Shown here: one piece after another, positions 11,794-23,331 of the stretch | Layout of the letters: every line of letters starts with the position of its first letter | How positions within the stretch are numbered: position 1 is the stretch's first letter | DNA from: Aplidium turbinatum | Lineage: Eukaryota; Chordata; Ascidiacea; Aplousobranchia; Polyclinidae | NCBI GenBank assembly: GCA_918807975.1 | Contig: OU964919.1 | Location: 12,604,001 to 12,668,000 of the forward strand | Length of the DNA stretch: 64,000 bases | Direction: 5' to 3' | The notes under the pieces: model-generated | Seen by the model: only the letters and a program-made list of their open reading frames with translations | Told to the model about the DNA's origin: nothing | Database searches by the model: none | Position numbers and translations under genes: made by a program

Positions 11794-14700
11794 CTACGTG
11801 TCAGTGTCATAGTTGTTGTCTATTGATATTTGGCTTTGCATGCCATTTTCGTTAAACTGTTCATTTTCAAGCTCCACACCATTTTGAGAAGGTGATACTT
11901 TTGAACTGGACTGATCTTTACATAAACACGCTATGCCAATGGAAATTATAACCAAACACAAGACTGCTCCTGCTACTGAACAGCCTATTATCAGGCCTAA
12001 GTTTATCTCTGAGGCAGGGGAAACAGTTGATGTAACGCAAGAAGGGTTCTCTCCTCCGGCGGTTATAAATTCGCTGCATGCTCTTGATTTTAATCTCTCT
12101 TCATCGAGACTGTATTCTCCTGTGGAAGGCTCGGCAACAATTTCGTTGATAAATATTTCAACAAATTCTTCGTTTTCAACGTTATCTTCGAAATCCAGTA
12201 ACAGAGCATAAAAGAATACACGTCTGGAGGTAGCAGAGATGGTGTTAGAGAAGTTTCCCAAAATTATACTGCTATCTGCTTCGAGTAACTCTACGAGCAG
12301 TTGGCCGGTCGTTGTGTTCAGAAAGTTCTAAAATAGAAAATAAATATGAAATAGCAAAATATGAAATTTCTAAAATAGCTAAATATGAAATGGTTTGATT
12401 GCGTCTAATAAATACCATCGTGGCTTCATCTCGTACCCACAAAGCATGACGTAAACACTGGGGAATTTGAAATAATTATTCAAAATCCAAACTTAGGTTT
12501 TGATCAGCAGTTTAAGAAGCCTCATTTTCATAAGGTAGTTTGGCGTAATATAAAAAGGACAAAACTATAGAATCATAATTTAAAATTATTAACTCGCACC
12601 TTACGACGGTTTTAATTTAGTTTAAGTGGTTTATTACACGTTTAATTGTCAAAATATTTAACTTTTACTGGACCCTTTTCAGATAGGCTACATAATTTCA
12701 CCCAAGGTACAAACAATACGTCCTCTAGTTACACTCACACTACTCTCTATATCAGTCTGCTTACATTTACAGTTTCGTCTGACTGTGCTAAGGTGTAGTC
12801 CGCAACTTTTGTAAAAAACATTTGCTCCGTCATATTGTAGTTTTCAACGATGTCTTGACTTCGGTTTGATTTAGAAATAGTCTGAAACACAAGCAAGACA
12901 TTGCATCATTTTAATTTTCATGTAGAACCATGGCTTTCACTTTTAGATTATGGCTGCAAACATGTCTATACCGGTTCAACATGGCTGCTACTTTAAAAGA
13001 AAGAGCACTTTTTGCATTTTGTATTAATAAAACCAATATGTATAATGTAAACCATTCTTACTCAACAGGCAGACCGCTTTAAGGTTTATTTGAATGAACT
13101 TAAGATTGGACATATTTAAGTCTTTTAATGTTATTGTTCACCACAAAATCTTAACAGGCTGTTTTAGCCTGATTAGTATCATCAGAAGATTCTTATTCAA
13201 ATCAACTGTAAAGATTTAGTAAATAATAACTGTAGCCTATTTGATGTGATTCGCTCTTGCTTCGCTTTATTCCTTTGCAATGCTGGTTCGACTTTATTGT
13301 AGTGGTGTGCGCTTGAGCAACGCATTTTAAGAACTGCTATCCGTTCGGCGGTACCTAGTGGATAGATTAACTCACAGACAACAACACTTCAACAATCGGA
13401 AACTGCACAACGTTAAACTCGGTGGCCGGGCCTGCGTCAGTGGTTCAAAGCCGCTACAAGTATGTGAAACTGCCAGGATTAAGCTCTCAAAGGATTTTTT
13501 TTCCGTCCAGGGATATGTTTCAGTCAGAGGATAAAGTTTCCTATAATCAAATCAATGAAGCATTAAACACTCTTTAGTAGTAGTAAAAGTATTTATTGTT
13601 TAAATATTTTAAGGGATATACGACAGAGGCTAAAATGTAAAGTCCAATGGCAAGTTTGACTGATAATTATAAGCAATAGCCTACAAAACTTACAAACCAA
13701 ACTTGAAATGGTTTTATTTTCGTTAGTAACCACAAATATAATAATACCAGAAGCCAGCATGTGTAGCTCGCTGGTGCTGTTGAGCCACTTGGGTTAATTA
13801 ATAAATTAATTTAATAAATTATTTTTTCCCTTATCTGTTATCTTTATCCCTCATAGCCACGTTCTTGTTGGATATTTAAGCTATATTAGAGCATAACTTT
13901 TGAGCTTTTTGTAACAGTAAGTTATTCTTTATAACATCACTAAGCGCATAAACATGTAACCTACTGTATGTAACGCCAGTAACGGACGCTACATAGGCTA
14001 CATGTTACAAATGCTGCACTCAATATTTGAAATTTGACACAGTGAGTGTTTATGGAAACAGTTAAGTCAAATTACATACAAATTTAAGTAATCGCGTCCA
14101 GTCAAGGTTTCGAAAATAAAATTTTCAAGGATCCACTAAAGTTTTTTATTTCATGCAAGCATTCCAAGAAAATATAAAGTATGTCAAACCAGTGACCCCA
14201 AAACAGGCCTTTACGTTTGAGGGTTTGCAGTACTCACAAAATGTTAAATTATACCTTGTGATGTGCTAACATGTCACTTTTTGTTTCCATGTTTGGGGAG
14301 AAAGTTACCAAGTGTCCTCTCTAGATCCGCCACTGACTGTGTCACAAAAAGCTTGTTTCCGTCACGACATTTAAAATTTAGACAAAACAAACCTCTATGA
14401 TCGAAGTCACATTCAACTGGATTATTGGAAGTGAAGTGGTGCGATTCAAAACAACAGAAACCGAAGTTACTGATGTGGTGCCTGTTGCGAAAGAATGGTT
14501 GTCGGCTGTAGTTGTAGTTGTCGTCGAGACAGTTACAGATGCAGTAGCCGATTGCGTAGTGTCAGTTGCAAGTGTTGAAACAACTTGAATGCCTGTTGGT
14601 GTCATGGTGGTTTCGTCAACAGCTGTTGTTACTGTGACAAGAGTGGTATTTCCCGGCATTGCTGTAGTGCTGTTCTCGGTCGTTGTGTTGTCTTGCGCCA

Positions 14701-16231
14701 TGGAGCCTAAAGAAAAATTCAAAGCAGTGGGGTAAAAACGATGAATTATTTTTGGGACTGCTCAAGTGCTAAGGAGCACGCGTCAAAATTTAGTTTTAAA
14801 TTTGCTGAAAATAGGCAGAACTTAAGAATCACATACTTAAACTAAGACTACAAGAAAGCGCAATACCGTAAGTTAGATTTTATTTGATAAGTTATCGTGC
14901 TTCACGCATACATTCTTTGATATGACGCAAGACGCAAACATATAGAAAACCTACGTATCATCGCAGCATAGTCTACGATCGATCTAAAGAAAGTTATGGC
15001 ACATTTCAACGCTTTTTTTCGCAAACTATGTGTTTATTGAATTTTTGTCATTATGACATTGATTTGTAATGTAAACTAAATACCGGTAACTGGGTAGATG
15101 TTGCGTTTTCTACGGTGATTTTTAGTTTGTAAACAAATGTTCTTGCCAGTAGTGTTAACAATAGGGGTCCAAGGGATACTTTTGGACCTGGGCCCGGAAT
15201 AAAATTAGGAACTCAAAATCTTTCCAAGGGCTCGGTAAGTTAAACAAATTGTCGTGTAGGCCTATGTTATATTTTTGTTCTTGTGCCTTTGTTTAAGAAT
15301 GGATTAATTATTTTTGGGGCCTGAAAATGTCATTAATACTGGTCTCAATATGTCGCCTTTCAACAGGCCTGGTTTTTACACTTTGGCAACATCATTGGAC
15401 CAGACATGATTTTACAACCAGCTTCATCACCAAATGATTTCATGACCAAAGTTTGGTCTTAACCAAACAATTATCGACAGCTTGAGTGCGGATGGTGTTG
15501 GACAGTAGGCTAAGCGTTAGTCAGAGTGCATCAATGATGCATTCGAATCTAGACTTTTGTGATTTCGCTTAACATCACATATAACAAAAGCATTAGATCT
15601 ACGATATTTACTGTAGGCTACAATGCTTTTACTTTAATATAGTTTGCCAAAAAGCTTCGCTATAACTCAGTGATTTTAGGTTACGGATTGCTGGTAACTT
15701 ATACACATTTAAAAGTTTGTTTTGCTAAGATTTTTGCTGTTTACGTTTGGCTACGTTGCTTTAAATTTTTCCACAAACTACTCAGGTCGAAAAGGAATTT
15801 TTAACGCCACCACCTTTACAAGACCAGATTATTTAGCCTACGTTTTAAAAATGTAGTCATTATACTTGCGGTTTGCAGTAAAAACATGTGCTATTTTAAA
15901 CATTTACGACTGACTGAACAAAGCCAAAGTCGAAAACATACTTTAATAGAAGTGCAAGTGCTAAAGTGGCCATGGGTTATGATTCATGAAGTGGCTGCTT
16001 TAAAATTTATCTCAAGTCGTTTAATCCAACTTAGCTGGCGACTTGTCTTTGTTAGTTATCAAATTTCACACAAGTACTTTTTTACAATAAAATAAATTAT
16101 TTAGTCTTTTTTATCGCACATAAAATAGCTTTTTTCACAAATAAGAAATAACTTATTATTTAAATCAAACAGCAATAGCACATACCTGATATGACATGAA
16201 GAAAAATAAACGCTATCCCAAAAGAATTCAT
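11794..16231 (-). CDS. Mucin-like single-pass membrane protein, 4 exons
   Basis: Seen on the - strand: exon 1 16231-16186 (MNSFGIAFIFLHVIS, a signal peptide), exon 2 14706-14393 (104 codons, very rich in Thr/Ser/Val with many N-x-S/T sites), exon 3 12881-12771 (TISKSNRSQDIVENYNMTEQ...), exon 4 12327-11794 to a stop. Phases 1/0/0 agree and every junction is GT-AG; the product is 334 residues. Exon 4 holds a juxtamembrane region, a hydrophobic helix (INLGLIIGCSVAGAVLCLVI and on to CLC) and a tail of about 45 residues. Inference: residues across exons 3-4, especially RRVFFYALLLDFED, resemble an SEA fold without the usual GSVVV self-cleavage site. The product is probably a cell-surface, heavily O-glycosylated adhesion or coat protein. 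I do not recognise an orthologue. No neighbour shares an operon-like link. Exon structure is strong; function is tentative. Confidence 0.72.
13295..13520 (+). repeat. SINE-1, 5'-truncated, inside an intron of the mucin-like gene
   Basis: Starts at the GTGTGCGCTTGAGCAACGCAT block and continues through AACAATCGGAAACTGCAC to the 3' region. It lies in intron 2 of the - strand gene. Confidence 0.75.
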
Positions 16232-18186
16232 CTTTGATGTCTTTGTTTTGCTGTGGCTTGAATATTACTATTATGCGTTTAATCAGTACTGCATATACTT
16301 CGCAAACATGCAACTGCTTAGTGGTTATACCAAAACTATATGAAAAAGGTCCAATTTAAAATATACTATCTAGATCTAAGCGCTCAATAACCATTGATTA
16401 AACCACACTGTAAATTAGAAATCCTATTGCGCCATCTTGTACAAAGCCGGCTGTATTTTTTCAGGATAATTTTGAAGCGACCAGATTTCTAAATAGCGAC
16501 CTAACTTTCAATTATATGCCCATGGAATGTTTTATAACATCTATTTGCAATTTTTAGATTGTTTTCTAAAAGCATCACAAAATTATATAAATAATAGGCC
16601 TACAAATAAATAGTCCAAAGCTAATGTAATTTGAAATATTTGCAAAAAAGCAGTAAAATTCAAAAGTTCATGTTAATGTTTAAAACTTTAAAAATATTGA
16701 GTTACACGCATTGAATTAAATCATGAAATATAAATTAAATATAGGCTATTACGCGAATTAAACATCACTCACTAGGACTGCTCTGGGATTAAAAAAGAGA
16801 CTATCGCTGTCTTTCGAAATCTAACAATGACCTATTAGTCTGTGATATTTTAACATTATATTTTTCCATACAAATACATATCGTCTTGAAACTAGTCAGC
16901 AGCGCAAGTTCCATATTTGACAGTTTACGACAAAGCAAATTGAAAGGCTTAAATATGACGTTTAACAAGGATCAGTTCTGGTCCGCTTTTTTATCATCTA
17001 TTCTCAACTTACAAAACGCAGTTCCCACAAAATATGAAGAATAGTTTGGCTATTGTCGATCCTGCAAATTTGTGAAATAATTCAGAAAATAGTCCATGCA
17101 GAAACGCAAAAGCACACCAGAGATTCAAAAAATCGCGGGATGATCAACTCGGCTGCGATATTGCCAAGTTGAGATAAAAGTGTTGCCAAATATTTATCAA
17201 AGTTTGAGAATTTTTTTTGCATTTTTAGAGTAGTCGTTCCAAACTTCTCAATTCAATTTATTTTTCTTTGTCAGAATACAAAAGAAATGATATTGTGAAA
17301 AAGAAATACAGTAACAAAACCAACAAAAGGAAAAGGTGGCAAAACCATAATGGTTTAAGACGTCCATAAAAGGATCTAATATTGCGGTATAGGCCTATGC
17401 ATCGATAAATATAGTTAAGCACGGCCACCAAACCTGATACATTAAAACAAGTAGATGAATAAGTTAAGAATATATTCTCCATTCAAAACAAGGGATCATT
17501 CAAAACTAACTTGAAGTTTGTTTAAAATTGCATTAGATTGGGGTAAAGCAATTTGTAGCTGTGTTACTTTGTAGCCTATTATACTAAGAATCTAAAGTTA
17601 AGTACAAAACTTGAACTGAATAAAACTTACAGGTTTAAAAAATATGTTAGGAAAAAAAAAATTGAAAACATAATATACATCTCAGAAATAGAAAGCTTCA
17701 GGTTTTGAGCATTGAAGCTGGTATTTATTTTTCAGGTCACCTTTTTATCCTGTATATCTTATATGCGCATGAAAAAGGTTAAGTTTGTAAAAATTATTAT
17801 AGCTTGAAATGTGAATAATAAAATTGCTTTAGATTAGGTTTAAAATAGTTGTTTACGGACAATTTTTAGACAACCACTAAGTTACTTTAAAAATGCTACA
17901 ATGATATTTTTTGTAAAAATTTAAATTTATTTTTTGGCGACACTTTTACTGTTTCTTACACTTTTATCTCCACTTGTCGGATATCGCGATCCCCTACTTC
18001 TATGAATTCCTGAAACACACTCAACTTATCTTCAGAAATGATGACTTAAATTGCGATACCAAAACTGTAGTGGCAGAGGTTGCCAATACTAGCTATATAG
18101 GCCTAGGCCTAATTACAAAACTAAAAAGCTAATCTTAGGCTAAATATTAAGAACAATGGGAAATCGCTGTCCTTCTGATCCAAGTT
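16232..18186. other. Upstream region of the mucin-like gene, no gene seen
   Basis: AT-rich, no convincing exon on either strand and no element with paired ends that I could recognise. It must hold the 5' UTR and promoter of the - strand gene ending at 16231, but I see no clear TATA box at a convincing place. Confidence 0.3.
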
Positions 18187-18440
18187 GATTGATTGAATGA
18201 ATCGTTATCCTCGGGCTGGTAAAGCTTGCAGAGCTTAATCCTGGCAGTTTCGCATATTCGCAGAGGCTTTGAATGACGCAGGGCCGGTCACCGAGATTGA
18301 CAGAGTGGAGTTTCCGATTGTTGAAGTGTTGTTGCTGGAGAATTATTCCATCCATTAGGTGCCGCTGAATGGAGAGCAGTCCTTAACGTGTGTTGTTGAA
18401 GCGCACACCCCGAGAGTCGAATCAGTGCCGCTTGAAGTAA
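18187..18440 (-). repeat. SINE-1 copy
   Basis: Reversed copy beginning with GATTGATTGAATGAATC and running through the standard body to the GTGTGTTGTTGAAGCGCAC block; the tRNA head is lost or very diverged. Confidence 0.75.
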
Positions 18441-18579
18441 TATGATAGATTGCTTGCGCATTGCTATCATATGACATCAACACCCAAAAAAATATCACTT
18501 CTCGGTTCTCGCTTTAATTATGCTTGGCTGTCTTTAGCTCAAAAGCTGACACCCAATGTAGGCCTACTATAGCTTTAGT

Positions 18580-19185
18580 CAGTGCCGGTCTTTGGTGTGT
18601 GCAAACCGTGCAATCGCACAGGGCCCGCAAATTAGGGGGCCCGCAATTTACTCAGAAAATGCAATAATTTTTGTCATTTCCAATGGAAAAATTCAACAAA
18701 GGAATTAACAACAAGAAAACATAGAGACTCAACGGGTGCAACCTATTTCGTCTCCTGAACATTTCGTACCCTGAAAAGATCGAGAGAAAAAACAACAAAG
18801 CCGAGGTCGCTGATCGGAGTTGCCGCAAACATTTCAAAATTTTTCTCGATCTTTTCAGGGGACGAAATAGGTTGAAATTCGATTTTGTTGACAGCGGACA
18901 GCACCATTTTACAGTAATATTCATACCCAAATTTTTGTTGAACATGCTCTCAGAATGCCCCAAATTCAAAGTAATTGTTCAAAATTGTCTGGGGGAGGTC
19001 CCCCCAGACTCCCCGCCGCTGGGTGTCGTCTTCGGCGAGCACGCCATCAGGCATCACCCGCCGACCGTCAAACCACCCCCCTCCCCTTTCAAAATACCTA
19101 ACTACGCTATTAAATTGGATCATTGTCATTGGGGCCCGCAAAATATATTCCGCTCAGGGCCCGAAATACCCTAAGACCGGCACTG
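18580..19185. mobile_element. hAT-like element, 606 bp, composite
   Basis: Inverted ends CAGTGCCGGTCTT and AAGACCGGCACTG, with the direct repeat CTTTAGT on each side (18573-18579, 19186-19192; up to 9 bp if the shared end bases are counted). The inside holds an inverted repeat (about 18738-18872, CAACCTATTTCGTC arms) and a reversed partial copy (about 18890-19110) of the CAGTAGCGTAGCC MITE found at 20595 and 27267. Confidence 0.85.
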
Positions 19186-19192
19186 CTTTAGT

Positions 19193-20350
19193 CATTGCAA
19201 ATTCTAATATAGAGTATCGTGTAGCATACTTATTTTCTGCCAGAGTGTTTAATATCGCATCATCAATGCGGCTGTCAATGACGGCGTGGACACTGTGATC
19301 GATGCTTGAGTCTCAAAACGTTGAACACCTTTCGTATCCTTGCAAGCTTTCAACACGCTGCACTTTGTTGCGAAGAAATCACTTTATGGTAGGCATGTCG
19401 CCAATGTAGCGTACGGTACATGTAGCCAATCAGCCGATGAGAGTCCAACTAAGTCCTTTTCCACTCCAGAGTGTATGTTTCTAATGGGCATAGGCTACAC
19501 TTGTCAACTCGAATTAAAAAAAACAGCAAATCTTTGTATCAGACTCTCAACCTACTCACTGAATCTGAATGGAGACTTCTGAGTGGGTAGTAGAATATTA
19601 TTCGTAACCAGAATGTAAGCCAACTGCCACCAAGCTCCGTTCTACGGTATACATATAGTTAGGCTACATACTACGCTGTTTGAACTGACCTACGTAGTAT
19701 TTTCACTCGTAAAAGTCTTTTCAGTGTCTTACTGCCATATAGGGTTAGGGTTACAACAACTTGATTTCATTATTTTGATTTTGTTTTTAACCTCTTCTAT
19801 GTAGTTATATCTGTCGTGTAACTTTGTAAAAAAAATAAATAAGCAATAAAGTTATCATCTCTGCTTTCATAGTCTGCTTCATAACCAATTAATACATGCA
19901 AGTTAGTTACGAAATGTTTGATAGTTTTTAACAAACTTCTTTCTAATATCCAGTGCAGTTAAACGGCATTTTTGTAAAAACTAGAAACCAGAATTTTGTC
20001 AGAATATCGAAAAATTTATAGCGATCTTTTTCTCACGTCTAGCCAATGGATTAGCCTTCAGGCCATAAAACACAATGGTGCTATAAATGTTGCTTTGTTT
20101 ACAGCAATACCTCATTTACATACATAGAAAGTTCGGTGGTTGGAATAGTCTGCGCCTTCATTTAAACAGATTTTCTTTGTGCTGAAATGTCAGTTTTAAA
20201 CAAAACTCTTCCTCTAGTAAGTGATTAGACACTACGGAATTCGTTTAATTTTAAAAACACGCAACATCACCGCAACTCACCATCACAGAAAAATAGTCGA
20301 TAGCCTAATCACAGACGAATTCTGATTGCTCTTTAGTCTACTACAGTGCT
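19193..20350. other. Non-coding, no recognised feature
   Basis: No exon or paired-end element identified. AT-rich with short open frames lacking protein-like composition. Confidence 0.3.
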
Positions 20351-20450
20351 CTTCAACCATTTTTCTTTTGGTGCTTTCTGGTTGATGTACCACTTTTCTA
20401 TAAACAATCTTTTTGTATAATCCTTTTCAGTTTTAAGAATGGTAGCGTTG
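20333..20450 (-). pseudogene. Penelope-like endonuclease C-terminal fragment, inverted copy
   Basis: On the - strand reads NATILKTEKDYTKRLFIEKW, then YINQKA, the same sequence as the + strand copy at 22229-22372. The two copies point away from each other around a hinge near 22160-22185. Their arms match for more than 100 bp on each side once the 20451-22107 insertion is removed. Confidence 0.6.
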
Positions 20451-22107
20451 CAGGGCCGTAGCCAGACCGCAGAGCAAGGGGGGGGGCAACTTTTCGTTAG
20501 GGGGGGGCCGAAAAAATTTGAATGATTTTGGCATTTTAACCTCTTAAACACCGGTATCCACAAAAATTGCAATATGTCAGTTTAGTGTGAAGACCAGTAG
20601 CGTAGCCAGGAATTTTGAAAGGAGAGGTTTTGACGACCGGCGGGCGAAGCCCGACGGCGTGTTCGCCTAAGACGACACCCAGCGACGGGGGGTCTGGGGG
20701 GCCTCTCCCAGAAAATTTTGAAAAATTACTTTGAATTTGGTGCATTTTGAGAGCATTTTCAACAAAAATGTGGGTATGAATATTCCTGTAAAGTGGTGCT
20801 GTCAGGTGGCATAGCAAAAGGATAAGATCATGTTTTCTTCAGCATTTTTCGGAAATAAAGCTAAGTCTCTATGTTTTCTTGTTGCTAATTCCTGGCTGAG
20901 ATGTTTGAATGTTTGGTATTGGCAAAACTGGCTCTTTTAATGCAGTTTTGTTTAAAATTAGGCAAATTTTTTTAGACTGAAAGCATCATGCTCAAGCATA
21001 AAGAGACTGAAAGCATCATTCTCAATATCGTGACGTCACACGCGTGCCAAAGGGGGGGGGGGTTGTAACCCCCCCACCTTTGGCTACGCCACTGGTTAAG
21101 ACCAACACTGGTCTCTTATCACGGCAACCATATTACAATGACCAACATAACAAAGCAATTGTTGACTTGTTGTATAAATAGCGGTACTTGTTACGAGCAA
21201 AAACTTTAACTGGCTGGAAGAAGCTAGTGCCGAGGATTTTGATTATATGATTACATTCCGCCTATACAACCGTGAGCTAGTCTATTGCAATTGCAGTCGC
21301 GGATATTTGGATGCAAGCCGTCTCACAAACAAGTCTAAATCGATAGATTTCGATACAGAATGTTCAAAGGCCATAAGCACTAAGCTTGCCTGTCTTGGTT
21401 GTAACATGCTCCGTCTAGTGGGAGCGTCAGCCCTTGTTAACACTGAGAATCCACACTCACAAACGGCAGTGCTAGATTCAAATGTAGCAATATCTGCTGC
21501 AAGGTTGAACACTTCACAGATCAGAAAACTAGAAACAAAATTTATTTACACTGATTGGATTGAAGAAAAAAAATAAACACTGCTTAACTGCACAAATTTG
21601 GTTTATCGCTGCACAGATTGGTTATCACTGACCCTTAGAATTAAGTATGGTAAGTAATGGGTATGAATTAAGTATGAATTAAGTATGGTAAGTATTTAAG
21701 AATGGTAAGAATTAAGTATAGCTTAATTTGTACCGGTTTGTAGGCCTGCTGGAAATCCATTCCCTCTTTGTTAGGTTATCATTCTTTCCCAAAACATTTT
21801 TATTTTACACAGTTTCTGACAATTTTTTTACCAACCTAACACGTGTTGGCCTTGGTTGAATTGAACCTGTTGAGGTTGCCAAAGGAGGAGTTAGGGGGGG
21901 GGGGGGGCGAAATTGTTTAATCATCATAGCTGTTAACTAAACAAAACAATTGTAGTTAATTGGGCCAGTTGGAGCTGTGCAACGGGAAAATGGGCAAAAT
22001 CATTATAATTGCAGCTGTTGCTCAAGAATGTTGGGATTTTGCCAGGGGGGCGAAATTTTTTTCAGGGGGGGCGAGGCCCCCCTGGCCCCCGGCTGGCTAC
22101 GGGCCTG
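20451..22107. mobile_element. hAT-like element, 1657 bp, carrying a nested MITE
   Basis: Ends CAGGGCCGTAGCCAG and the inverted CTGGCTACGGGCCTG. The 8-bp duplication TAGCGTTG is exact (20443-20450, 22108-22115). Runs of G lie just inside the left end and at 21893 and 22064. It contains the complete 500-bp MITE at 20595-21094. An ATG frame at 21247-21576 has no recognised domain and is probably incidental. Confidence 0.88.
20595..21094. mobile_element. hAT-like MITE (CAGTAGCGTAGCC family), copy A
   Basis: 500 bp with ends CAGTAGCGTAGCCAGG and GGCTACGCCACTG. The flanks GTGAAGAC and GTTAAGAC are an 8-bp duplication with one mismatch. About 90% alike by eye to copy B at 27267-27701. The body includes GACGTCACACGCGTGCCAAA and a long G run. 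Confidence 0.88.
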
Positions 22108-22228
22108 TAGCGTTGGTCCAAGTAATTTCATAGTCTGAATTTACAGAGTGTTTGCAATTCCGCTCTTACGTCCGGAGCATTCCGCTCTTTGAAAACACTC
22201 TATAAATTCAAACCATAAAATTACTTGG

Positions 22229-22372
22229 ACCAACGCCACCATTCTTAAAACTGAAGAGGATTATACAAAAAGATTGTTTATAGAAAAGTGGTACATCAAC
22301 CAGAAAGCACAACATGCTCTTAACCAGAAAGATGGTCAGAACTTCCCCACTGTGTACAAAAAATTACTTTAA
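22229..22372 (+). pseudogene. Penelope-like retroelement, endonuclease C-terminal fragment
   Basis: 47 codons to a stop: TNATILKTEEDYTKRLFIEK, WYINQKAQHALNQKDGQNFP, TVYKKLL. Inference: this resembles the last part of the GIY-YIG-type endonuclease region of Penelope-like elements (RLFxEsWyI..n...lN...g..lp..Y). The catalytic part is absent. About 300 bp downstream lies a hammerhead-like motif, which such elements are known to carry in their terminal repeats. Confidence 0.55.
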
Positions 22373-22670
22373 CTTCACCTTTTCCTTTGCTCAGAGCTTT
22401 TTCTCTGTGATTGTAATTGCTAATCCTTTTTTCTGTCTTGTCTGATGTCTTTTCAACGTTTCTTGACGGTGGCCTTAAAGATAGATAAATTTACGCTGTC
22501 GGAAAGTAGCCTACTGGTTTTAGGCATTCACTGCATTCAGTTAAACCTGCAGTCATCTTGTTGCGTGTTTTAACTCTAATTCTTGCTGCTTTACTTTATT
22601 CATTTTATCAGTATGTTTTTGTGTTGTGCCATCGTTGCTGAACAGGTTGTGTTAACCTGTTTTAGCCACC

Positions 22671-22705
22671 TTGATAAAGTCAGTCGTGCTGACTGACGAA
22701 ACGTC
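22671..22705 (+). ncRNA. Degenerate hammerhead-like motif
   Basis: Core UUGAUAA in place of CUGAUGA, a 7-bp stem II (GTCAGTC/GACTGAC), GAAA at 22698-22701, then self-complementary ACGU and C. The two core changes (C3 to U, G8 to A) would keep the C3-G8 pair as U-A. Activity is doubtful. A close sister copy lies at 41192-41226. Confidence 0.5.
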
Positions 22706-23331
22706 GGAAATACAAAAAGCTAGTTATCATCTTTAACATCAGGAGGTAACCTAGTAAATAGTCACCATAAGAACGCAAGTTACTCTAATTATCAAATGCC
22801 TGGTGAACAGTCTCACTCTGTTTTTATATAGCCTACTGTAGCTTTGTATTTGAATGCCAGCTTATGTGTTAAGCCATTTTTTGTAGAAGTGTAATTTTTT
22901 TACCAGAAATAACTTTCTCAAACGCCTTGTTTGTATGAACATTCTACACATCTCAAGACAGCGCATTGAGGTGGAGACTAGTTTGCGTTTGTTAGCAACC
23001 GGAATATAAATCATACAGGCTAACTGCCCTCTACCAAAGCATGTTCCTGTCATCGGTAATTGATTTGGACCACTAGTTTATTGCGATTACCTTTCCCATC
23101 GTAACATTGTTACAGAAAATATGACTAACTTAGAATGTAAGTCTGAACTAAGTTGTGGAAATATACTGTATTACAGATTTTTTGCTGCTTTACAATTTAT
23201 ACGATAATTAGGCTAACTAAACTAAGATTGTCTTACTGTCTGATTAAATTCTATCTAATTTAGCTATTTGACTTCAGACTCTTTCCATATATTGGTGCTC
23301 TAAATTATTTTTAATTAGTATATACTGTATA

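Noticed and set aside
13145-13195. CTGATGA followed by a hairpin on the - strand, like a hammerhead
   Set aside because: No GAAA box and no stem III after the hairpin.
18872-19298. Proline-rich open frames at 18872-19298
   Set aside because: They lie across a nested GC-rich MITE fragment; composition comes from the repeat.
21247-21576. 109-codon open frame inside a hAT-like element
   Set aside because: No recognisable domain and no transposase motif; length is within chance for this region.
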